The notes under the pieces: generated by a model
Seen by the model: only the letters and a program-made list of their open reading frames with translations
Database searches by the model: none
What the model was told of the DNA's origin: nothing
NCBI GenBank assembly: GCA_027039745.1
Contig: JALUMP010000169.1
Span: forward strand, 1-5,680
Source: Candidatus Parcubacteria bacterium
GTDB lineage: Bacteria > Patescibacteriota > Minisyncoccia > Phycocordibacterales > GCA-2747955
DNA length: 5,680 bases
Direction of reading: 5' to 3'
Part shown: positions 1 through 4,430 of the stretch, piece after piece
How positions within the stretch are numbered: position 1 is the stretch's first letter
How the letters are laid out: every line of letters begins with the position of its first letter
Program-made: the position numbers and the translations under genes

Positions 1-208
1 ATTTAATATATATTCTTCTTTGTTCCCCTGTCAAATCTTTATCTTTAAGCAAACTTTTATGTAAACTTTTTTGTGCCAAAAAGACAATTAAATTGAATAA
101 TTTTTGTTCGTTCATTGTGTCAAAATTACTTAAAGGTAAAGAAACCAATTGTAAAGTTTTTTCAATAATTCTTTCATTAGAATCAATAAGATATTGTTCT
201 TTATTCAT
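1..208 (-). CDS. Partial unknown protein, N-terminal 69 residues, next to the iterons
   Basis: An open frame begins at the ATG complementary to 206-208 and runs without a stop to the left edge. The start is supported by a GAGGT ribosome binding site (complement of 216-220) and an extended -10 promoter at 236-244. The visible residues begin MNKEQYLIDSNERIIEK and look helical and charged, with a hydrophobic stretch LFNLIVFLAQKSL around residues 37-49. I recognise no domain. Its position directly beside the iteron block, transcribed away from it, is where an iteron plasmid usually keeps its initiator (Rep) or copy-control gene. That is inference from position; the visible part shows no winged-helix Rep signature. 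The C-terminal part is missing because the window ends. Confidence 0.75.
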   Translation of the reverse strand, partial: MNKEQYLIDSNERIIEKTLQLVSLPLSNFDTMNEQKLFNLIVFLAQKSLHKSLLKDKDLTGEQRRIYIK

Positions 209-235
209 CTTTTTTACCTCATTTATATAAATTAA

Positions 236-244
236 ATTATAACA
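236..244 (-). promoter_or_regulatory. Extended -10 promoter of the left-edge gene
   Basis: Read on the minus strand this is TGTTATAAT, a perfect -10 hexamer with the TGn extension. No convincing -35 box lies 17 bases upstream, as is common for extended -10 promoters. It would start RNA about 20 bases before the ATG at 208. The same TATGTTATAATTT string recurs in front of the minus gene ending at 2791. Confidence 0.6.
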
Positions 245-306
245 TAGAAAGATTTTATTTTGCACCAATAGAGTATTTCTTTTAATGCAAATTAACTCTT
301 TTTTTG

Positions 307-496
307 GGGGTTTTTGGTAACCTATAGCTTAAAACTACTAAAAAAAGAGCCATTTTTTTATGGGTTTTTGGTAACCTATGGGTGCAAAAATGGTATGTTT
401 TCTGGGGTTTTTGGTAACCTATAAGCTAAAATTAGCAAAAATAGCATTTTTTTTCTGGGGTTTTTGGTAACCTTTGAAGAAAAAATGGCATTTTTC
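307..496 (+). repeat. Four direct repeats (iterons), probable replication origin
   Basis: The 19-base unit GGGGTTTTTGGTAACCTAT begins at 307, 361 (first base T), 404 and 457 (ending TTT). The start-to-start distances are 54, 43 and 53 bases, close to 5, 4 and 5 turns of B-DNA, so the copies face the same side of the helix. Each copy is followed by a second, looser element of the form AAAAATGGCATTTTT (around 340-359, 386-403, 437-456 and 480-496), so the real unit is composite. Tandem phased repeats beside an AT-rich stretch are typical of iteron-type origins bound by a plasmid or phage initiator. They could instead be operator sites for a partition or control protein. Confidence 0.75.
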
Positions 497-545
497 AAAT
501 TCTCCACAGCCCCCTATTTATGGTGCATACAGAGAATTTGAAAAA
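491..545. repeat. 14-bp perfect inverted repeat with DnaA-like box at its inner edge
   Basis: The arms 491-504 and 532-545 are perfectly complementary, beginning TTTTTCAAATTCTC, and enclose 27 bases. TTCTCCACA at 500-508 differs from the DnaA-box consensus TTATCCACA at one base and overlaps the left arm. The repeat begins where the last iteron unit ends and is followed by an AT-rich stretch, so it is probably part of the origin. There is no run of T after either arm, which argues against a simple terminator. Confidence 0.55.
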
Positions 546-868
546 AAATGAAAAATCGCTCATATTATTATTATATATATAACTATGCGTCAGCTGCTTT
601 TTTTCTCCCACTTTTTTTATTGTTTTCACTTTTCTTTGAATGAATTTTAGGATTTTTAAACGAAAAATTAGCACGTTGTGCCAAGCTGCAAAAGAAAGAT
701 GATTGTTATTGTTTAGAATTAAAATTTCAACCAATAAAATAAAGAGTTCACTTTTTGAAGCTTAAAAAATAGAAATCAATAATCCCAAAATAAAGGCAAA
801 TATATTTTATAATAGTTTTATAAAAAAAACAAGGATAATATTGAGATAATTTAAATTTAGAAAAAAAT
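546..868. other. AT-rich stretch without a convincing gene
   Basis: This interval holds no ORF with a ribosome binding site. The run around 560-582, almost entirely A and T, beside the iterons would suit an origin melting region. A minus-strand frame between stops at 706-708 and 583-585 encodes 40 lysine-rich residues ending KKSGRKKAADA. It has no usable start and might be the worn end of a former gene. GCACGTTGTGC at 671-681 can form a short hairpin. Confidence 0.4.
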
Positions 869-874
869 TATAAT
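869..874 (+). promoter_or_regulatory. Possible -10 box of the small basic gene
   Basis: A perfect TATAAT lies about 55 bases before the ATG at 930. There is no TG extension and no good -35 hexamer at the usual spacing, so in such AT-rich DNA it could be chance. Confidence 0.3.
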
Positions 875-929
875 ATATTCAACAATTCATTTTTTCACAA
901 AGATGAAAATAAAAACCACAGGAGATATT

Positions 930-1094
930 ATGACAAAAAGCAAATTAGGATTAACACCAGGAAAACAAGGAATAGGTTCAAGATTAAAAATAAAAAAAAA
1001 AGTGGAACCAATGCAACAAATGTCAATGATGGCAAATATAAAACTTAATAAGAGTGGGATCTTTGGACCACCTTCTTTCGTTACAGAGCAATAG
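930..1094 (+). CDS. Small basic protein of unknown function (54 residues)
   Basis: The ATG at 930 is preceded by AGGAG at 920-924 with correct spacing. An upstream in-frame ATG at 903 has no ribosome binding site, so 930 is preferred. The product starts MTKSKLGLTPGKQGIGSR and is rich in lysine and arginine, with a run LKIKKKVEP at residues 19-27, a methionine-rich patch MQQMSMMANIKL at 28-39, and a C-terminus GIFGPPSFVTEQ. I recognise no domain. It has no membrane segment and no cysteine. Its charge would suit nucleic-acid binding. It is the last annotated plus-strand gene before the giant RNA, so a protein partner for that RNA is conceivable but purely inferred. The opposite strand is also open (887-1159), but without comparable start signals. 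Confidence 0.65.
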   Translation: MTKSKLGLTPGKQGIGSRLKIKKKVEPMQQMSMMANIKLNKSGIFGPPSFVTEQ

Positions 1095-1096
1095 TT

Positions 1097-1123
1097 GTTC
1101 ACACCATTTTTTATGGTGTGAAT
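1097..1123 (+). terminator. Hairpin after the small basic gene
   Basis: TTCACACCAT (1098-1107) pairs perfectly with ATGGTGTGAA (1113-1122) over a five-T loop, and a G-U pair extends it. It begins two bases after the stop codon. The following bases, TAAAAATTTTCC, are not a proper T-run, so termination may be incomplete. It could instead protect the mRNA 3' end or separate the gene from the RNA downstream. Confidence 0.5.
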
Positions 1124-1152
1124 TAAAAATTTTCCTAAAAAGGAAGAAAAAT

Positions 1153-1206
1153 ATGACAAAAATAAATTTATTTTCTAAAAATATTCTATCTTTAAGAAGT
1201 CTTTAA
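1153..1206 (+). CDS. Possible 17-residue micro-ORF before the RNA
   Basis: ATG at 1153 follows AGGA at 1141-1144 and encodes MTKINLFSKNILSLRSL before TAA. The start region resembles that of the gene at 930: both have AGGA followed by ATGACAAAAA. It could be a leader peptide, the remnant of a duplicated gene start, or nothing. The length is too short to prove coding. Confidence 0.25.
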   Translation: MTKINLFSKNILSLRSL

Positions 1207-1209
1207 GAA

Positions 1210-2440
1210 ACCTTTTGATAAACTTCCCATCTACAAACGGATTTAAGAATTTATTTTTTAAGTCCGGGCGTTAAATTTAATCATTTTTTTATGTTCAATT
1301 AGTAGCTTTAAGTTATTGTTTGAAATAAATATGATGATGCATAGTGACATTATGCCTAATCTGTAAAAAAGATTCGCTGTATGAGAATTAATAACAACTT
1401 TGAAATATAGGTTTTTGTTATTTTAATATTACTATTGAATATGATTCGGCATTACAATGGATGATTTTAATTATTCTTTGGCAACGTCATTATAAGATTA
1501 TTTAAAATATTTTTTGAATAAGCCTAGAAATTTATTTCTATGCTTATGAATATTAAAATTGAAAATATATCTAACGGATGTGTGAGTTCGTGAGTATAAC
1601 GGTAGAAATGCCGGGAAAGGGGGAAATTTGTCATTTTCTCGCCATTATTTTATTATAGTGGAACTTTTACACAATCAGTCAACCTATTGAAACTTCATTA
1701 AGGTGGAGTTTTGTCTGTACGACAGCTGTGGAAACAAAGGCTTAAAGGGCAACGCTATGTAAGCCTTGATAAACTTTGCAATTTATCTACCACAAGCAAA
1801 AGCTGTAAGATGACAAGGTTTGGAAACTGAAGATTTATTCTTTGATGCATAACTGCAAAAAGGTTTAAGTCATTTTATTTTATTAAGCATTTAACGGTGT
1901 GATGATATTTTAAAAGGTGTTAGTAGTACATGTTATATGAAAGCATAAATTATGGGAAGCATTTTGTAAGTCAAAAGCTTATGAAACTTCAGAAATGGCT
2001 CATAATTGACAAAAACAAAATTTGTTGTTTATTGACTTAAGAAATGTTGTTAAAAACAGTTCTGATTTTGATAAAATGAAAAATTAAATGAAAATATAAT
2101 TTTAGCAAAGTCCATTTCGCAAATATTTGAAAGCAGCTTAATTTCTCTGTTAGATTAGTCTAATAAAGAGGATTGATACAGTTCGCAAGACTGGATTAAT
2201 TTAAGTGGAAACGAAGTTATTCCGTAATAAGAAGAACGGCTCGCAAAGTCGGACCTAGTGGAACCTTAGAGTAAAATATTTGGACACAAGAAATGCTACT
2301 TGTATTTAAAGCTTCGGTTTTGAATAAAAAGCAGTTGCAAGGAACTACTATCCAGAGATGGAAGTGGAAAATATTGGAAAAAAATAACCCAATGAAAGGT
2401 TTCTTATTTAGATGTGGTATTCTCACACATCTTTCTTCTA
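1210..2440 (+). ncRNA. Giant structured non-coding RNA, GOLLD/ROOL-like in style
   Basis: About 1.2 kb lacks any credible gene on either strand but is dense in helices. Clear ones on the plus strand are: 1238-1266 (9 bp); 1339-1355 (7 bp, loop GAC); 1358-1374; 1390-1422 (8 bp); 1518-1547 (12 bp with one mismatch); 1600-1613 (GAAA tetraloop); 1620-1640 (8 bp with G-U pairs); 1688-1713 (9 bp); 1737-1767 (8 bp); 2143-2172 (two-part stem); 2179-2193 (GCAA loop); 2217-2230; 2237-2251 (CGCAA loop); 2303-2326 (10 bp closed by cUUCGg); 2345-2367 (9 bp, bulged A, GAGA tetraloop); and 2409-2431. Tetraloops and G-U pairs point to the plus strand as the RNA. GATGTGTGAG at 1577-1586 can also pair with 2422-2431, possibly closing an 855-base domain. 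GOLLD and ROOL are long, protein-free RNAs of phages and plasmids in low-GC bacteria, and size and setting fit. I could not match a family consensus. The ends are uncertain, and the part before 1510 may be a separate module. No group II domain V, tRNA, tmRNA or RNase P core was recognised. Confidence 0.6.
1478..1508 (+). promoter_or_regulatory. Weak candidate promoter inside the 5' part of the RNA region
   Basis: TTGGCA (1478-1483) and TAAAAT (1503-1508) each match five of six consensus bases, with a long 19-base spacer. If real, the RNA would begin near 1515, just before the strong hairpin at 1518-1547, and would be about 900 bases long. The helices upstream of it would then belong to something else. 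Confidence 0.2.
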
Positions 2441-2479
2441 CTATAAAAAATCAGCAAAAATTAAATATCGACATAAAAA

Positions 2480-2791
2480 CTATATCTTTATATCGACGAT
2501 TTCAACTGGAAAATCTTTTTTGTTTAATTTGTTTTCTTCAATATATTCCTCAACAAAAGACATTGCATCTTGAAAATCTTTTTTTTGAATTTCAATATTA
2601 TGTATTACATTTTCTTTTTCAATAGTAAGCTCACATTCATTTTGAATATTAATAACAGCTCCTCTTATTCCTTTTCCAAAATTAGTTTTAATAACATTAA
2701 CAACCTTTTCATTTTTCAAAACATCTGATAATTTCACTGAAATACTATCTCCTGTTAATATTTTAAAAAAAACTTGCATTGTTCCTTTCAT
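2480..2791 (-). CDS. Unknown 103-residue protein
   Basis: The start at 2791 is preceded by AAGGA about seven bases upstream and by a promoter at 2813-2841. A second ATG four codons in (MKGTM) also has AAGGA, but too close to it to be favoured. The product is soluble, with a predicted beta-rich first half (QVFFKILTGDSISVKL, then GIRGAVINIQNECELTIEK) and a charged helix near residues 70-90 (KDFQDAMSFVEEYIEEN). No family is recognised. It is divergent from the operon beginning at 2956. Its stop lies about 40 bases from the apparent end of the giant RNA, which is read in the opposite direction, so a read-through RNA would be antisense to it. Confidence 0.8.
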   Translation of the reverse strand: MKGTMQVFFKILTGDSISVKLSDVLKNEKVVNVIKTNFGKGIRGAVINIQNECELTIEKENVIHNIEIQKKDFQDAMSFVEEYIEENKLNKKDFPVEIVDIKI

Positions 2792-2812
2792 ATTTATTCC
2801 TTTGTTTTTAAA

Positions 2813-2841
2813 ATTATAACATAAAAAAATCTCGCTATGAA
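2813..2841 (-). promoter_or_regulatory. Promoter of the 103-residue protein gene
   Basis: On the minus strand the extended -10 box TGTTATAAT (2813-2821) has a moderate -35 TTCATA (2836-2841) at 17 bases. The transcript would begin about 15 bases before the ATG. The core is identical over 13 bases to the promoter of the left-edge gene, which suggests shared or constitutive expression. Confidence 0.6.
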
Positions 2842-2866
2842 GAAATCAAGAGATTTCCTTTTTTTT
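2827..2866 (+). terminator. Hairpin with T-run between divergent genes
   Basis: AAATCTC (2827-2833) pairs with GAGATTT (2850-2856) over a 16-base loop, and eight T (2859-2866) follow after two C. This is the form of an intrinsic terminator on the plus strand, although the stem is short and the loop long. The only plus-strand transcript that could reach it comes from the giant RNA region. It overlaps the minus-strand promoter, so it could instead be an operator. Confidence 0.35.
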
Positions 2867-2885
2867 AATTTTTATGTGAATTGTT

Positions 2886-2891
2886 TATAAT
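2886..2891 (+). promoter_or_regulatory. -10 box of the three-gene operon
   Basis: A perfect TATAAT lies about 65 bases before the leader ORF at 2956. The sequence at the -35 position (TTTTAA, 2863-2868) is weak, so activation or another start site is possible. Confidence 0.45.
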
Positions 2892-2955
2892 ATAACTAAT
2901 TCATCTTTATTCTGTAAAGAAAAATCCAAAAGATGTTTATATATTAGGAGAAAAA

Positions 2956-3018
2956 ATGGAACAAAATCAATTAGCTGTTATATCTTTAGCACTAAAAGAA
3001 AATAAAGAGGTGAAATAA
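2956..3018 (+). CDS. 20-codon leader ORF, coupled to the next gene
   Basis: ATG at 2956 follows AGGAG at 2946-2950 and encodes a peptide starting MEQNQLAVISLALKENK. Its stop TAA overlaps the start of the next gene in the sequence TAATG (3016-3020). A strong ribosome binding site plus stop-start overlap is typical of translational coupling. The sequence contains no amino-acid run that would mark it as an attenuation peptide. It may be a real micro-protein or only a device to load ribosomes. Confidence 0.5.
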   Translation: MEQNQLAVISLALKENKEVK

Positions 3019-3362
3019 TGAAAAAAAGTACAGCGATAAGAGAAATTCCTGTTCAAGAAAAACGCACAATTAAAAAAGTAGATATTTCTTCTTTTTTAAC
3101 AGATGAAAGTTCTTTGGTTAAAACAAAGAAAATTATTGAATTTAATGCGAGTAGAATAGATGAAGAGCTTCTTCATTATTTTACTGCAATGAATCAATTA
3201 AAATCAGATACAACAATTTTTTTAGATGAGGCAAAAATTACTTCATTAAAGATTGAATCCAATACAAATATTGACTCAGAAAATGAATTAAATACTAAGG
3301 TGGATAGTTTGTTGAACCTTATGCATAGAAGTTTTGCAACTTCTGTCATGATCGTAAGATAA
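3018..3362 (+). CDS. Unknown 114-residue protein, first long gene of the operon
   Basis: The start at 3018 overlaps the leader stop and has GAGGTGA (3007-3013) just upstream. The product begins MKKSTAIREIPVQEK, is hydrophilic and mostly helical, with an acidic middle (residues 75-95, NIDSENELNTKVDS) and a C-terminus MHRSFATSVMIVR. It has no membrane segment, no cysteine and no recognised domain. It is the first of three plus-strand genes with short gaps. The opposite frame over 3194-3532 is a shadow. Confidence 0.8.
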   Translation: MKKSTAIREIPVQEKRTIKKVDISSFLTDESSLVKTKKIIEFNASRIDEELLHYFTAMNQLKSDTTIFLDEAKITSLKIESNTNIDSENELNTKVDSLLNLMHRSFATSVMIVR

Positions 3363-3373
3363 AGGAGAATGAT

Positions 3374-3682
3374 ATGTCGATTCAAAATGTAGATTTCACT
3401 GATTATATTATCAAAAAAGGTGATATAGTAAAAGTAAAAAAAGAATTTTCTGATACACCAGATGATATTCCTTTCGAAGTTGTTATGTCTGTATTCTTGC
3501 ATCCAGATAATCCACATGTTTATCTGAGCCAAATAGAGATGAATAAAAAACCTTTAAAATTTGCTCCACAATTAAAAACTAGATTGGATCAAATTGAAAG
3601 TGTTATTTATGGAAATGTGGCAGATTCTGATAAACAGAAAAAGCTTAAAAAAGTACAAAGTGCTTTATTAGATTTAAAATAA
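3374..3682 (+). CDS. Unknown 102-residue protein, second gene of the operon
   Basis: The ATG at 3374 lies 11 bases after the previous stop, with AAAGGAG at 3361-3367 as a strong ribosome binding site. The N-terminal half contains IIKKGDIVKVKKEF (residues 12-25) followed by FEVVMSVFLHPDNPHVYLSQIEM. This beta-rich pattern resembles small barrel folds seen in KOW- or SH3-like proteins, but it is only a resemblance. The C-terminal half is a lysine-rich helix (DKQKKLKKVQSALLDLK). It probably acts with its neighbours, given the tight spacing. Function is unknown. Confidence 0.8.
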   Translation: MSIQNVDFTDYIIKKGDIVKVKKEFSDTPDDIPFEVVMSVFLHPDNPHVYLSQIEMNKKPLKFAPQLKTRLDQIESVIYGNVADSDKQKKLKKVQSALLDLK

Positions 3683-3701
3683 AATTAAGGAATTACAAAC
3701 A

Positions 3702-3893
3702 ATGGCATCATTAGAATTAGATAAATTGATAAACAAATTAACAGACACAGCAAAAAAACTATTAAAAAACTCAAATGAGCACGATAATCTAAATGATTTA
3801 AGTGCAGTTTCTATTTCGCTTATTATAAGAGCCTATAAACAAGGCTGTATTGATTCGATGGAGGAAGAAAAAGATAATGAGAAAAAAGGGTGA
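3702..3893 (+). CDS. Unknown 63-residue helical protein, third gene of the operon
   Basis: The ATG at 3702 has AAGGA about ten bases upstream and follows the previous stop by 19 bases. The product (MASLELDKLINKLTDTAKKL at the start) is predicted all-helical, probably two helices around a polar turn NSNEHDNLND, and ends in a charged tail EEEKDNEKKG. It ends at the only TGA stop among the genes here; the same frame stays open afterwards to 3959. No family is recognised. Confidence 0.7.
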   Translation: MASLELDKLINKLTDTAKKLLKNSNEHDNLNDLSAVSISLIIRAYKQGCIDSMEEEKDNEKKG

Positions 3894-4069
3894 AATTTTA
3901 TGAATCCCATAGATTTATCTATGGGAAGATTTCAGCTGAAAGACATGAAAAGTGTTTAAAAAATTTTTAGAGAGTTTAGTTACTCTCAATTCTCCATAAA
4001 GGAAAGTTTTTAGTGATTTCACATAGAGATTTCAATAGTCTCTAGTGTTTTAGTAGTTCAGAAAAAAGG
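3894..4069. other. Structured convergent intergenic region with a possible 19-residue ORF
   Basis: Three hairpins lie here: 3905-3926 (9 bp, TTTA loop), 3970-3987 (6 bp) and 4024-4044 (8 bp, loop TCAAT), plus the palindrome TTTCAGCTGAAA at 3930-3941. An ORF at 3900-3959 (MNPIDLSMGRFQLKDMKSV) has AAAAGGG upstream and is in frame with the preceding gene after its TGA. The region may be the operon's 3' untranslated part, a small RNA, or both. None of the first two hairpins has a T-run after it. Confidence 0.4.
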
Positions 4070-4081
4070 TTATTTTTTCTT
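4061..4081. terminator. AT-only hairpin at the convergent gene end
   Basis: AGAAAAAA (4061-4068) pairs with TTTTTTCT (4074-4081) over GGTTA. It overlaps the end of the minus gene and could stop transcripts from both sides, each strand ending in a T-tract within the stem. The stem contains only one G-C pair, so it is weak. Confidence 0.35.
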
Positions 4082-4276
4082 AATAAGAGATGAGATTACA
4101 TCGATAGATGCAAAGACAATAATAGATAAAAATGCGATTATAACTATGTGATTTTGATTACTAGCATCAAAAATTGGAGTTAAAGATGCGATTCCTCCAA
4201 TAGCTAAATATATAAACAAGAACAATAAGAAGTTCGATTCAAATATAATTTTCCAGATATTTTTTATTTTTTTCAT
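4070..4276 (-). CDS. Small two-helix membrane protein (68 residues)
   Basis: The ATG complementary to 4274-4276 is chosen because AAAGGA lies about eight bases before it; an 18-codon longer version from 4330 has no ribosome binding site. The product starts MKKIKNIWKIIFESNFLLF and has two hydrophobic segments, about residues 14-34 and 43-64, joined by a short polar loop TPIFDASNQNH and ending SLIKKK. The lysine-rich ends should lie in the cytoplasm, with the loop outside. Such proteins include holin-like, toxin-like and immunity peptides, but nothing here decides. It is downstream of and parallel to the AAA+ gene, yet has its own promoter. Confidence 0.7.
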   Translation of the reverse strand: MKKIKNIWKIIFESNFLLFLFIYLAIGGIASLTPIFDASNQNHIVIIAFLSIIVFASIDVISSLIKKK

Positions 4277-4372
4277 TTTAATTTTCCTTTGTTTCAAATA
4301 AAGGCACAATCTAGTAGAAGACATTGCCATTTAGAGCGGATAGGTTCACTTTCTTCTATTTGAATTACCTAT

Positions 4373-4381
4373 ATTATATCA
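4373..4381 (-). promoter_or_regulatory. Extended -10 promoter of the small membrane protein gene
   Basis: On the minus strand this reads TGATATAAT, a perfect -10 with TGn. The transcript would have a leader of about 90 bases in which TAGAAGA and TCTTCTA (complementary arms at 4315-4321 and 4352-4358) could pair. The -35 region is poor. Confidence 0.55.
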
Positions 4382-4430
4382 TATGCATTCTTTTCTTATA
4401 CTGAAAAACTATGACAATTTCAGGAACATG

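Noticed and set aside
300..500. CRISPR array
   Set aside because: Spacers between the repeats are themselves similar and of uneven length (about 24-35 bases), and no cas gene is present; this fits iterons.
495..734. 79-codon minus-strand ORF, and an overlapping 40-residue frame ending at 583
   Set aside because: The first overlaps the origin inverted repeat and has low-complexity sequence. The second has no start codon with a ribosome binding site; at best it is a gene remnant.
887..1159. 90-codon minus-strand ORF with hydrophobic residues
   Set aside because: It is antisense to the small basic gene, lacks a good start signal and looks hydrophobic only because it reads the complement of lysine-rich codons.
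1180..1240. tRNA gene near the giant RNA, as seen beside some GOLLD RNAs
   Set aside because: No cloverleaf with a proper T-arm could be assembled here or elsewhere in the window.
1210..2440. Group II intron or degraded retroelement
   Set aside because: I found no domain V-like hairpin with its conserved AGC base and no trace of a reverse transcriptase frame.
2293..2625. 110-codon plus-strand ORF
   Set aside because: No ribosome binding site; the first half is hairpin-rich RNA sequence and the second half is antisense to the well-supported minus gene 2480-2791.
3194..3532. 112-codon minus-strand ORF
   Set aside because: Spans the boundary of two real plus-strand genes and has no start signals.
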